From NCBI RefSeq assembly GCF_900199725.1, contig NZ_LT904903.1:911850-975849 (forward strand): a DNA stretch of 64,000 nt. The letters are read 5' to 3'. The number at the start of each line of letters is the position of its first letter. Position 1 is the first letter of the stretch. The stretch comes from Cytobacillus massiliigabonensis. Its GTDB lineage: Bacteria; Bacillota; Bacilli; Bacillales; Cytobacillaceae. The position numbers and the translations under genes were made by a program. The notes beneath the pieces were generated by a model. It made no database searches, was not told the DNA's origin, and saw only the letters and a program-made list of their open reading frames with translations. Positions 24,869 to 33,589 of the stretch are shown piece by piece.

Positions 24869-26266
24869 CTAGTTCGTATGTTCAATAAAATTCTGAGCAA
24901 ATAAGTATATTTTTTGTGAGGGTACGGCTAAATTTAGATTTTGCCCACTATCAAACCCTGCGGTGATCAAGCCTACCAGTCTTCCGAACATATCGAGCAA
25001 AGCACCGCCAGAGCTCCCATTAGAAATCGGTGCAGTAAATTGAATCATGGATAACTGATGAATCTCCCTAAAACCAGAAACAATCCCATCCGAGACAGAA
25101 TTAAATAATCCTAATGGGCTGCCAATGGCTACAATTTTTTGGCCCCGAACGAGTTCGCCATCTGCCTTAACAGTTAAAGGGGAGCATTGTTTATCCACTT
25201 TAATAATGGCAAGGTCAAATTGCTGATGATATTTAATGAAATGGTCTGTCATATATTCTTCCGTTTCATTTTCGTAGAGCACTGAAAAAAGATGCCCGCC
25301 CTCAACCACATGCAAATTCGTCAAAATATACCCTTTACTGTGAATGACCACACCAGAACCGTAGCATACAACTTTATTTTCGTTATCATACACTTTAATC
25401 ATAACAACTGAGTTTGATAGGGCAGCCAGCTGTTCATAACTCATTTCTGCTGCCGGCACTCGGTTTTGGATTTGTTTTAAAGGATTAGCTATCTTTGGCT
25501 GAGAGATTATATTTGGTCTAGAGGGCACGGACGTAATTTCTGCAATAGGTTTTGGTAAGTAATCAGGTATCTTAATAGGTTCTGAATATAAAGTACTGCA
25601 CTTATATAGCGTTGAGTACGTTTCTAATTCAGGATGCAAATGGATTATATCCTCTTTAGGATTCATATAGCAAATGTCACTGCCAAGCTTGGATAAGAAA
25701 TACAAAAATAATAATTCATGCTGTTTAATATCCCCGATAAAAATGACTTTCGGGGATGTTCCAGTGGTAGTAAAGAGCTTCGGCAAATAGATTTCCATCC
25801 AATGTAAAAATTTAATGACGAAGTTCTTCGTTAAACTAGGATTCGTATTTGGATGGGTTTGTGTATACATTGATAGAACTTGCATAAAGGTAAGCTTTTT
25901 CGTCCACTCAAGGGTATCGTTATTTAATGGAGCACACAAATTTGCTTGATAAAGAGAATTTGAGTTAATTCCTGAAGGGGAAACCACTGTTTGCCAATTC
26001 TCCCAAACATTTGCTAGTCTGTTAATATCATTGCTATTTGATATTCTCTCAAGCCCTTGTATTCGTAAATAAGGTTTAGCGGACATGTGCTGATCAATCT
26101 TTAGAATCATGTCTGTGTAGTGTTTAATGGATTCAGGAATACCAATATATCTTATAAAAAGAACCTCTTTTGTAACGGACTCTTTATTATTTATTGTCAT
26201 AAAATCCTCTAGAGGGCTGTTTGTTGCTTTAAGTTTTACCTTTAAAGGCTTTGTTCTAACGATCAT
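24869..26266 (-). CDS. YceG-like domain fused to a trypsin-like serine protease
   Basis: The 465-residue product has two parts. The C-terminal half (about 290-465) is an S1C/HtrA-type protease domain with a complete triad: His319 in LTNLHVVEGG, Asp351 in FDLAIIKV and Ser419 in ISNGSSGGAL. The N-terminal half (about 20-210) resembles the YceG 'biosynthetic module' domain near tellurite-resistance genes (FVIKFLHWMEIYLPKLF, then KVIFIGDIKQHELLFLYFL and CYMNP). No signal peptide or membrane segment is visible, so it is probably cytoplasmic, unlike most HtrA proteases, and there is no PDZ domain. The YceG assignment is by eye and less certain. ATG 26266 has AGGAG eight bases upstream. Confidence 0.8.
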   Translation of the reverse strand: MIVRTKPLKVKLKATNSPLEDFMTINNKESVTKEVLFIRYIGIPESIKHYTDMILKIDQHMSAKPYLRIQGLERISNSNDINRLANVWENWQTVVSPSGINSNSLYQANLCAPLNNDTLEWTKKLTFMQVLSMYTQTHPNTNPSLTKNFVIKFLHWMEIYLPKLFTTTGTSPKVIFIGDIKQHELLFLYFLSKLGSDICYMNPKEDIIHLHPELETYSTLYKCSTLYSEPIKIPDYLPKPIAEITSVPSRPNIISQPKIANPLKQIQNRVPAAEMSYEQLAALSNSVVMIKVYDNENKVVCYGSGVVIHSKGYILTNLHVVEGGHLFSVLYENETEEYMTDHFIKYHQQFDLAIIKVDKQCSPLTVKADGELVRGQKIVAIGSPLGLFNSVSDGIVSGFREIHQLSMIQFTAPISNGSSGGALLDMFGRLVGLITAGFDSGQNLNLAVPSQKIYLFAQNFIEHTN

Positions 26267-26476
26267 CAATCATTCTCCTGTTTCCAATTTTTTGTATAAT
26301 GTAATTATGAGGAACTGTTTAAAAAGTTCATAGGCACAAATCTAATAAGTAAATATTTTCAAAGGTCCCGTTACAAAGATTTTATAAGAAACTAGGGAAC
26401 ATGGGAATCATCCAAATGGTATATTTTAGGTGAAGTATATGAAAAAGTTACTATAGGTGAAAGGAATGTTATTCAG

Positions 26477-27286
26477 ATGAGTTTATCGCGCGAAAAGAAT
26501 AAATTTGAGAGCAGATTCACTGAAGATGTTACCGAAATTGCAGCCGTTACAGGGGCATCAGGAATCGGAGCAGGAAGAGGTGGTGGAGCTAAGCTGTGGA
26601 ATGCATCTATTCCATTAATTGCATGGAAAAATGTATTATCTAATGAAACGAAAATAGAAGAGTTACGGTTAGAGTGGCAAGTGAATGATGAAGAATGGGA
26701 ACGATCAAAAGATATTTTGAAAAAGAATACAATTGTAAGATTACTAGTGCGAAGGTCGGAACATTCAATGATGCTTGTTAAGGTTTTAGAGGCAGCATAT
26801 AAAGATGATGAGTTGGAAATGATTCTGCAGGATTCGTTGAAGCCAGTCTTTTACATGGACAAGGTATTAGGTGAGTTTGAACTTGATAAAAGTGTGAAGA
26901 CTTTTGAAAAGAAAGTATTATGGGCTGGTGAAGAAGGCAATCTGTATTTTGACTGGGATGCAGATGAGAGCGGGATGAAGGCTGCATTGGAAACAGCCTA
27001 TGCACTTTTCGAAAATCAAGAGGAATGGAACATGAAAATTAGAAGGTATGCTGCAGAAGAACTGACAGAATTAGCAAATGATTGGCTTCAGGATAATGAG
27101 GAGGCAGAGATAGACGAAATTACAAATAAAATGTTCATGGATCTGATGGAATTAAATAGCATAAGTGTTTATTCAGATGGCGACTTTAATTTTTTCTTTT
27201 TTGATGGGGATATGTTTTGGGGACATTCGATCATTGTAAGTGGAAACATTCATGGAGATCTTACTTCCGCTGAAATTGCAGGCTAA
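26477..27286 (+). CDS. DUF2262 domain protein
   Basis: This 269-residue acidic cytoplasmic protein has a C-terminal half fitting DUF2262: VLWAGEEGNLYFDWDADE, LENQEEWNMKIRRYAAEEL, and the end HSIIVSGNIHGDL. The N-terminal part (residues 25-110, RLLVRRSEHSMMLVKVLE) has an OB-like strand pattern. DUF2262 proteins are small immunity-like or unknown proteins of Bacillota. It is divergent from the YceG-protease fusion with about 200 bases between, so shared regulation is possible. The start is ATG 26477 after GTGAAAGGAATG. Confidence 0.7.
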   Translation: MSLSREKNKFESRFTEDVTEIAAVTGASGIGAGRGGGAKLWNASIPLIAWKNVLSNETKIEELRLEWQVNDEEWERSKDILKKNTIVRLLVRRSEHSMMLVKVLEAAYKDDELEMILQDSLKPVFYMDKVLGEFELDKSVKTFEKKVLWAGEEGNLYFDWDADESGMKAALETAYALFENQEEWNMKIRRYAAEELTELANDWLQDNEEAEIDEITNKMFMDLMELNSISVYSDGDFNFFFFDGDMFWGHSIIVSGNIHGDLTSAEIAG

Positions 27287-27327
27287 ATGCAGGAAGTGGT
27301 TTAAGTCAGGAAAATTATTTCATTAGA

Positions 27328-27357
27328 AGAAGCTAATAAAATCAATAGCTTCTTTTT
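27328..27357 (+). terminator. Terminator of the DUF2262 gene
   Basis: AGAAGCTA (27328-27335) and TAGCTTCT (27346-27353) pair around ten bases and run into a T tract. Confidence 0.8.
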
Positions 27358-27513
27358 TGTTTTCGAAGGACATGTTTTCTGTTCCTCTATCCTGTAGATG
27401 TAGAATAGACAGAATTTTTTAAAATGAATCGACAATTTTTAGTACATAAAAGCGTAGAAGGTGTTATAATGTCAATATTCTAAAAATTATAGACAAAAAG
27501 GGGGCTTTTTTAC

Positions 27514-28548
27514 ATGAAGAAGAAACGGTTTTGGTTAGTAGCTTTAGCGGCTTTTGTGTTTATTGTAGCTGGCTGCAGCAAAAGTAATGAATCTGGGGGA
27601 GAGGCAGATAAGGATTCGGGTGAAAAGGGAAGTGGGGAAACATTCTCCTTAAAGGCAGGACATTCGCTGACAGAAGATCATCCGTATCATATTGGATTAC
27701 TGGAAATGGCTAAAAACGTGGAAGAGCGGACAGACGGAAAAGTGAAAATTGAAGTATTTCCGTTAAGCCAGCTCGGTGCAGAACGCGAGTTGACTGAAGC
27801 TTTGACACTTGGAACAGCAGATATGTCTGTTTCATCAACTGCACCCATTGTAAACTTTTATCCAGAAATCGGTATTGTTGATATGCCATTTTTATTTGAA
27901 TCAAGGGAACATGCCTATAAAGTTTTGGATGGGGAAATTGGACAAGAGCTTCTAAAAGGAATGGAGAACATCGGAATTATCGGGCTTGCATGGGGGGAGA
28001 ATGGATTCCGCCATATTACAAATGCGAAGCACCCAATTACAAAGCCGGAAGATTTAAAGGGAATTAAAATTCGTACACAGGAAAATCCGATTCATCTTGA
28101 TGCCTTTAATGCACTGGGAGCAAAACCGACTCCGATGGCTTGGACGGAAGCTCTAACTGCTCTTCAGCAAGGAGTAGTCGATGGGCAGGAAAATCCAATC
28201 GTTGTTGCAGATACGTACAAGCTTTTTGATGCAAACCAAAAATATATGACATTAACAGGTCATCTGTATTCTCCTGCAGTTATTATGTTCAGTAAAACGA
28301 CATGGGACAAGCTTCCTGCTGAATATCAGGAAATTTTAAGTGAAGAGGCGAAAAAATCTGGCGATCAAATTCGTGAACTTATTAAGAAATCTGATGAAGA
28401 CTCATTAAAGGTTCTCAAAGAGCAAGGAATGGAAATTATTGAAGATGTTGATGTGGCTCCTTTCCGTGATGCTATTCAGCCAGTATATGAAAAATATGAA
28501 TCAGAATTTGGAAAAGAAAAAATCGACGCCATTTTAAATACAAAATAA
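27514..28548 (+). CDS. dctP: TRAP transporter substrate-binding protein (DctP family)
   Basis: This 344-residue lipoprotein has a signal peptide ending in VAGC (Cys about residue 21), a low-complexity linker rich in Gly/Ser/Asp/Glu, and the DctP fold. Visible motifs are AGHSLTEDHPYHIGLLEMA, FPLSQLGAERELTEAL, GIKIRTQENPIHLDAF and ALQQGVVDGQENPI, including the Arg that binds the ligand carboxylate. It sits outside the membrane and delivers an organic acid to DctQM. It starts a seven-gene operon, separated from dctQ by a hairpin, so its message is probably more abundant. Confidence 0.93.
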   Translation: MKKKRFWLVALAAFVFIVAGCSKSNESGGEADKDSGEKGSGETFSLKAGHSLTEDHPYHIGLLEMAKNVEERTDGKVKIEVFPLSQLGAERELTEALTLGTADMSVSSTAPIVNFYPEIGIVDMPFLFESREHAYKVLDGEIGQELLKGMENIGIIGLAWGENGFRHITNAKHPITKPEDLKGIKIRTQENPIHLDAFNALGAKPTPMAWTEALTALQQGVVDGQENPIVVADTYKLFDANQKYMTLTGHLYSPAVIMFSKTTWDKLPAEYQEILSEEAKKSGDQIRELIKKSDEDSLKVLKEQGMEIIEDVDVAPFRDAIQPVYEKYESEFGKEKIDAILNTK

Positions 28549-28556
28549 TTTTATTG

Positions 28557-28606
28557 AAAAACTTGGCGAGCACAGGAAACCTTTCCTGTACAACCCAAGT
28601 TTTTTG
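28557..28606 (+). terminator. Intercistronic hairpin between dctP and dctQ
   Basis: Outer arms ACTTGG (28561-28566) and CCAAGT (28595-28600) plus inner arms ACAGGAAA and TTTCCTGT form a bent stem followed by six T. As an internal terminator it would let some polymerase through and leave the binding protein in excess, as often seen for TRAP and ABC binding-protein genes. Confidence 0.65.
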
Positions 28607-28623
28607 ATCATAAGGAGAAATGA

Positions 28624-29103
28624 ATGGTGCTAAATAATGTTATTCATGCGATAAATAATGTCGTTAAATGGGTTGTAATTCTTCTCTTTTTTCTCATGGT
28701 TATTGCCGTATTTTTACAGGTGATTTTTAGATTTGTTGTGGATCAGCCGCTTGCTTGGACGGAGGAACTGTCCAGATATTTGCTCATTTGGCTCACCTTT
28801 TTAGGTACAGGCTATGGGATGAGCGTGAAGGCACATCCAAGTATAGAGCTGCTCTTTGAAAAAGCAGGAGGCTTATTGAAAAAGGGGCTAATTGTTCTAT
28901 CAACTGCACTCATCCTCTTTTTCTTTTGGCAAATTATCGTGAACAGCTTCGAATTTATCAGCCGCAGCATGACACAAACTTCACCTGTTCTGCAATTGCC
29001 GATGGGACTTGTCTATACAGTCATCCCGATTTCAAGTGTTCTATTTATCATTAATCTTCTTCAGGTTTCTGTAACTGAATGGAGAAGGGGGGCAAATCAA
29101 TAA
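28624..29103 (+). CDS. dctQ: TRAP transporter small membrane subunit (DctQ)
   Basis: This 159-residue, four-helix membrane protein of DctQ type has FLQVIFRFVVDQPLAWTEELSRYLL (the family's R-F-v-x-x-P-l-x-W-x-E-E-l-x-R motif, residues about 34-58), WLTFLGTGYGM and PMGLVYTVIPI. It scaffolds the large subunit and is needed for uptake. The dctM gene begins inside its stop codon (TAATG), so the two are translated together. Confidence 0.92.
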   Translation: MVLNNVIHAINNVVKWVVILLFFLMVIAVFLQVIFRFVVDQPLAWTEELSRYLLIWLTFLGTGYGMSVKAHPSIELLFEKAGGLLKKGLIVLSTALILFFFWQIIVNSFEFISRSMTQTSPVLQLPMGLVYTVIPISSVLFIINLLQVSVTEWRRGANQ

Positions 29104-30371
29104 TGGCCTGGTTATTATTTGGAGTCCTTATCATTCTGTTTCTAATTAACGTTCCAGTGGCAGTGGCGCTTGGGCTTGCTTCAATGATTGTACTTATGGT
29201 TCAGGATAATGTTCCATTAATGGTTGTAGTGCAAAAAATGTTTAATTCGGCCGATTCATTTACATTGATGGCTGTTCCATTCTTTATTCTAGCAGGGAAA
29301 TTAATGGAGACAGGCGGCATTTCAAAGCGTTTAATGAATTTTGCTGGTTCCCTTGTTGGAGGCATGCATGGGGGATTAGCGATGGTTTCTATCGTTACTT
29401 GTATGTTTTTTGCGGCTGTATCTGGATCTGCTGCTGCAACAACGGCTGCTGTCGGGAGTATTCTTATTCCAGCTATGGTGAAAAAAGGCTACGACAAGAG
29501 TTTTGCTACAGCGATCCAAGCTGCTGGCGGAACGATTGGGGTCATGATTCCACCTAGTGTTCCATTAATTTTATTTGGGGTTATTGCGGGTGCTTCCATT
29601 GGAGATCTTTTCATTGCTGGAATAATGCCAGGAATATTTGTTGGAATTTCTTTAATTTTCGTTGCCTATTTTATTTCCCGTAAAAGAGGCTATGGCAAAG
29701 AGGAAAAAAGCTCTTTTAAAGAAATCGCTATTTCCTTTAAAGATGCAATTTTAGCGCTTTTAATGCCAATAATTATTCTTGGCGGGATTTATGGGGGGAT
29801 TTTCACTCCAACAGAAGGTTCAGTCGTTGCGGTTGTCTATGGGTTAATCGTCGGTCTTTTTATTTATAAAGAGATTAAGTGGAAGGATTTGCCTGAGATT
29901 TTTATTTCTTCAGGTGTGACGTCGGCTGTCATTCTCTTTATCATTTCATGTGCATCGATTTTTGGCTTTATATTAACAAGGGAACAAATCCCTCTGCAAA
30001 TAACGGATGCGATGCTTGGCATAACAACAAATGCGATTATGATCTTAATTATCATCAATATCATCTTGTTAATCGTTGGAACATTTCTTGAAACATCAGC
30101 AGCCATTGTTATTTTGGCGCCAATTTTAGTTCCTATCGCATCTGCTGCAGGAATCGATCTTGTGCATTTTGGCGTTGTTATGGTTGTCAATCTTGCCATT
30201 GGAATGATCACACCGCCAGTTGGAATTAATTTATTTGTGGCTTCTAATATCGCAAAGATTCGACTGGAGCATATCGTTCGAGCAATTATTCCATTCTTGA
30301 TTATTTTAATTGTAGATGTATTTATTCTAAGTTTTATCCCTTCAATCAGCTTGTTTTTACTAGATAAATAG
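29103..30371 (+). CDS. dctM: TRAP transporter large membrane subunit (DctM)
   Basis: This 422-residue membrane protein forms the sodium-coupled permease. It carries the DctM repeat motifs: MAVPFFILAGKLMETGGIS, SAAATTAAVGSILIPAMVKKGYDKSF, GTIGVMIPPSVPLILFG and the second-half copy VVNLAIGMITPPVGINLFVA. About 12 hydrophobic segments are present. ATG 29103 overlaps the dctQ stop by one base; GAAGGGGGGC inside dctQ is its ribosome binding site. The frame extends eight codons upstream of this ATG, but that extension is within dctQ. Confidence 0.94.
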   Translation: MAWLLFGVLIILFLINVPVAVALGLASMIVLMVQDNVPLMVVVQKMFNSADSFTLMAVPFFILAGKLMETGGISKRLMNFAGSLVGGMHGGLAMVSIVTCMFFAAVSGSAAATTAAVGSILIPAMVKKGYDKSFATAIQAAGGTIGVMIPPSVPLILFGVIAGASIGDLFIAGIMPGIFVGISLIFVAYFISRKRGYGKEEKSSFKEIAISFKDAILALLMPIIILGGIYGGIFTPTEGSVVAVVYGLIVGLFIYKEIKWKDLPEIFISSGVTSAVILFIISCASIFGFILTREQIPLQITDAMLGITTNAIMILIIINIILLIVGTFLETSAAIVILAPILVPIASAAGIDLVHFGVVMVVNLAIGMITPPVGINLFVASNIAKIRLEHIVRAIIPFLIILIVDVFILSFIPSISLFLLDK

Positions 30372-30382
30372 AGGTGAAAAAT

Positions 30383-31762
30383 ATGTACGAAGACTTATTA
30401 TCTATTTTAAAAGACTCAGAGCGTGTAAGTGTTAATGAAACAGTGTTGGAGCATCATAGCGGGGGTACAGATTATCATAAAAGGAAAAAGCCGGACATAG
30501 TTGTTTTTCCTAAAACGGAGCGAGAGGTTGCTGAGATTGTAAAATATGCGGCCGCAAAAAAAATACCGATCATTCCTTTCGGTGCGGGAAGCAGCATTGA
30601 AGGACATCTAATGCCAGTCTTTGGCGGCATCAGTATGGATTTCACCCTTATGAATGAAGTGATTTCCGTTTATCCGGATGATTTTGTCGTTAAGGTTCAG
30701 CCTGGTGTGACGCGAATGCAATTAAATAAACATTTAAAAAAATATGGCTTGTTTTTCCCTATTGATCCAGGTGCAGATGCGACGATTGGCGGAATGGCTG
30801 CAACAAACGCTAGCGGGACGAATGCGGTAAAGTTTGGCACAATGAAGCACAATGTGCTTGGCCTTCAAGTAGTCATGGCAGATGGGAGCCTTATTTCAAC
30901 AGGCGGGGAAACAATTAAATCATCAGCTGGCTATAATTTAACTGAGCTATTGATTGGTTCGGAAGGAACATTAGGTGTTTTCACTGAACTTACGTTAAAG
31001 CTTGCCGGTATCCCAGAAGCAACTGTGGTAGCAAAAGCATCCTTTGGGACCGTTGAAGAAGCAGGAAAGGCAGCCGAATTAGTTCTCCAGTCGGGCGTAG
31101 GCATTGGAAAAATGGAACTTGTTGATGCAGCGACGATTCAGGCGGTTAATGAATTTAAGGGGACTGACTTTAAGGAAACTCCAACTCTCTTTTTAGAATA
31201 TAACGGAACTGCAGAAGCAACGGAGCAAGGAATCACCTTTATTAAGGAATTAATGGAGGATGCAGGATCAACCCATTTTGAGTTTGAGAATGATTCCATT
31301 AAACGAGCACAGCTTTGGGAAGCCCGGCATCAGGCTGCGCTAGCCATAGTTGGCCGTAAGCCAAATCGGAAGCTTGTATCAACAGATGTGTGTGTTCCTA
31401 TTTCACAATTAGCGCTTTCCATTGCTTACACAAGAAAATTATTAAAGGAATATGAGATGGATGGAGCGATTCTTGGCCATGTAGGGGATGGAAACTTTCA
31501 TGCAGTATTTGGATTAAATACAGATGATGAAGATGAAATGGCCCGCTTTCATGCGTTGAATGAGAAAGTAGTTAAGTTTGCACTTGAACATAGGGGAACA
31601 TGTACAGGCGAACACGGAATTGGGATTGGGAAGATGAAATTTCTTAAAGAAGAACGAGGCACCTCATTAAAAATGATGAAATTAATTAAGAGATCATTTG
31701 ATCCGGATAATATTTTAAACCCGGGGAAAATATTCGAATGGGAAGAAGTGGCGAAAAAATGA
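30383..31762 (+). CDS. FAD-linked D-2-hydroxyacid dehydrogenase (GlcD/LDHD-like)
   Basis: This protein of about 460 residues has an FAD-binding PCMH domain: PFGAGSSIEGHLMPVFGGIS (diphosphate loop, residues about 73-92), DPGADATIGGMAATNASGTN and GSEGTLGVFTELTLKL. The C-terminal cap and the HVGDGNFHAVF and GTCTGEHGIGIGK motifs are typical of D-lactate and glycolate dehydrogenases and hold the metal or substrate residues. It oxidises a D-2-hydroxyacid to a 2-oxoacid, passing electrons to a quinone or flavoprotein. ATG 30383 has GAGGTGA seven bases upstream; the frame opens at a GTG nine bases earlier. It follows dctM and its stop overlaps the next gene (ATGA). Confidence 0.9.
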   Translation: MYEDLLSILKDSERVSVNETVLEHHSGGTDYHKRKKPDIVVFPKTEREVAEIVKYAAAKKIPIIPFGAGSSIEGHLMPVFGGISMDFTLMNEVISVYPDDFVVKVQPGVTRMQLNKHLKKYGLFFPIDPGADATIGGMAATNASGTNAVKFGTMKHNVLGLQVVMADGSLISTGGETIKSSAGYNLTELLIGSEGTLGVFTELTLKLAGIPEATVVAKASFGTVEEAGKAAELVLQSGVGIGKMELVDAATIQAVNEFKGTDFKETPTLFLEYNGTAEATEQGITFIKELMEDAGSTHFEFENDSIKRAQLWEARHQAALAIVGRKPNRKLVSTDVCVPISQLALSIAYTRKLLKEYEMDGAILGHVGDGNFHAVFGLNTDDEDEMARFHALNEKVVKFALEHRGTCTGEHGIGIGKMKFLKEERGTSLKMMKLIKRSFDPDNILNPGKIFEWEEVAKK

Positions 31763-32847
31763 AAAGTTATCGAATAGCTGTTTTACCAGGAGACGGAATT
31801 GGTCCGGAGGTCGTAAATGAAACAATTAAAGTATTAGAGCTTTTAAAAGAGCTAGATCCCACTTTACATATGGAATTTGAGACATTTCTTTGGAATAGCG
31901 AATATTATCTTAAGCACGGAGAAATCATGCCAGAGAATGGTCTGGGCATTTTACAAAAATATGATGCCATTTTATTTGGGGCAATCGGGGACCAGCGTGT
32001 TCCTGACGAGATAACTATATGGAAGTTGATCATGCCGATAAGGAAGCAATTTAATCAATACATTAATTTCCGTCCGGTAAAATTGCTGCAGGGTGCAGCT
32101 TCTCCATTAGCTGATGGGAGAGACATAGATTTTGTCATTATCCGTGAAAATGCGGAAGGGGAGTACTCAAACAGCGGAGGAAGATTATACCCAGGGCTTG
32201 AACAGGAAATCGCTGTTCAAAATACAATTTTCACAAGAAATGGTACGGCCAAGGCGGCAAGATTTGCCTTTGAATATGCAGAAAAGAATGGGAAAAAGTC
32301 GGTTACAAGTGCAACAAAATCGAATGCGATTATTCATTCCATGAAGCTATGGGATGAGGTTGTGCAAGAGGTGGCTCAAGAGTTTCCTGCTATAAAACTA
32401 GATAGCTATTATATTGATGCTCTTGCAGCCTACTTTGTTTCAAGACCTAAGGATTTCGAAGTGGTGGTTGCCTCCAATTTGTTCGGTGATATACTAAGTG
32501 ATTTAGGCTCGGCTGTTGTTGGCGGATTGGGTCTTTCCCCATCTGCTAACCTTAATCCAGAAGGAGACTTCCCATCTATGTTTGAGCCTGTACATGGGTC
32601 TGCCCCTGATATTGCAGGAAGGGGCATCGCCAATCCAATTGCACAAATATGGTCAGCGGCTCTTATGCTTGAGCATCTAGGGAGAGCAGATTTAGCAGAT
32701 GTAATTGTAGAGGCGATTGAAAGAGTTTTGCTAGAGAAAGAGGTGCGTACACCTGATCTAGGCGGAACATCAACTACAAGTGAAATGGGCACTGCCATTT
32801 GTGGTGCCTTGCAGCAAATCCTATTAGTGAAGGAAGGGAACGCATAG
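31759..32847 (+). CDS. Tartrate/D-malate dehydrogenase-type NAD-dependent beta-decarboxylating dehydrogenase
   Basis: This 362-residue member of the isocitrate/isopropylmalate dehydrogenase family starts IAVLPGDGIGPEVVNE and has the substrate loop IIRENAEGEYSNSGGR. The ENAEGEY-S-x-x-GG form is typical of tartrate dehydrogenase/decarboxylase and D-malate dehydrogenase rather than LeuB. Metal-ligand Asp residues are in VVASNLFGDILSDLGSAVVG, and the NAD motif lies near FEPVHGSAPDIAGRGIANP. It would decarboxylate a 2-hydroxy(di)carboxylate. ATG 31759 overlaps the previous stop codon by four bases, and the next gene follows at zero spacing. Confidence 0.88.
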   Translation: MKSYRIAVLPGDGIGPEVVNETIKVLELLKELDPTLHMEFETFLWNSEYYLKHGEIMPENGLGILQKYDAILFGAIGDQRVPDEITIWKLIMPIRKQFNQYINFRPVKLLQGAASPLADGRDIDFVIIRENAEGEYSNSGGRLYPGLEQEIAVQNTIFTRNGTAKAARFAFEYAEKNGKKSVTSATKSNAIIHSMKLWDEVVQEVAQEFPAIKLDSYYIDALAAYFVSRPKDFEVVVASNLFGDILSDLGSAVVGGLGLSPSANLNPEGDFPSMFEPVHGSAPDIAGRGIANPIAQIWSAALMLEHLGRADLADVIVEAIERVLLEKEVRTPDLGGTSTTSEMGTAICGALQQILLVKEGNA

Positions 32848-33588
32848 ATGAGACTAGAAAATGAGGTTTTTGTTGTCACTGGTGCAAAAGGCGGAATGGG
32901 AAGAGAAACGGTGAAGCGATTTTTAGAAGAAGGAGCCTATGTTGCTGCTGTTGATTTAAATGTTGATGGAATAGAGAAGTCTGATCGGCTTCTGCCGATA
33001 GCAGCTAATTTAACGAGTGAAGCAGATGTTGCGCGAGTCTTTTCAGAAGTTAAACGTGTATATGGCCGTTTAGATGGGCTCGTGAATATTGCCGGGATTG
33101 CTCAAGCAGCGACACAAATTGAAGAGGTAAGCTTGGCAGATTGGGAAAAACTGATGAGTGTGAACGCGACATCTCTTTTTCTCACATGCCGTGAAGCTGT
33201 CCCTTATATGAAACAGCAAGGAGAAGGCGTGATTGTGAATATTGCCTCTATATCAATGGTCAGACCGCGTCCAGGTTTAAATGCTTATATTGCTTCAAAA
33301 GGAGCGGCTGTTTCTTTTTCACAGGCATTAGCTATTGAGCTTGCTGATTATGGAATCCGAGTAAACGTGGTGAATCCGGGTCCAGCAGATACGAATATGC
33401 TTGGCCAATTTACATCAAAGGATGCGGATGTGGAATCCACGAAGGAAAACATTTTCAAGAAGAGTGTCCCATTAGGAAGGCTCATCAATCCGATTGATAT
33501 TGCTAATTCCCTTGTTTACCTATGTTCGAAGGAAGCTTCAATTGTAACGGGTTCCGTTTTAAATGTCGATGGCGGAAGGGGAATATAA
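32848..33588 (+). CDS. Short-chain dehydrogenase/reductase
   Basis: This 246-residue classical SDR has the cofactor motif TGAKGGMGRE (TGxxxGxG, residues about 10-19), an Asp at the end of strand 2 favouring NAD (VAAVDLNVDG), NIAGIAQ (NNAG variant), the catalytic Ser in IVNIASISM and Tyr-x-x-x-Lys in YIASKGAA, and a C-terminal GSVLNVDGG. It oxidises a hydroxyl of the operon's substrate. The ATG is immediately after the previous stop codon, so translational coupling is likely. Confidence 0.9.
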   Translation: MRLENEVFVVTGAKGGMGRETVKRFLEEGAYVAAVDLNVDGIEKSDRLLPIAANLTSEADVARVFSEVKRVYGRLDGLVNIAGIAQAATQIEEVSLADWEKLMSVNATSLFLTCREAVPYMKQQGEGVIVNIASISMVRPRPGLNAYIASKGAAVSFSQALAIELADYGIRVNVVNPGPADTNMLGQFTSKDADVESTKENIFKKSVPLGRLINPIDIANSLVYLCSKEASIVTGSVLNVDGGRGI

Positions 33589-33589
33589 A

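Noticed and set aside
32430..32879. 149-codon open frame antisense to the tartrate-type dehydrogenase
   Set aside because: Antisense shadow in a conserved dehydrogenase gene; Ser/Pro/Thr-rich reading with no family pattern.
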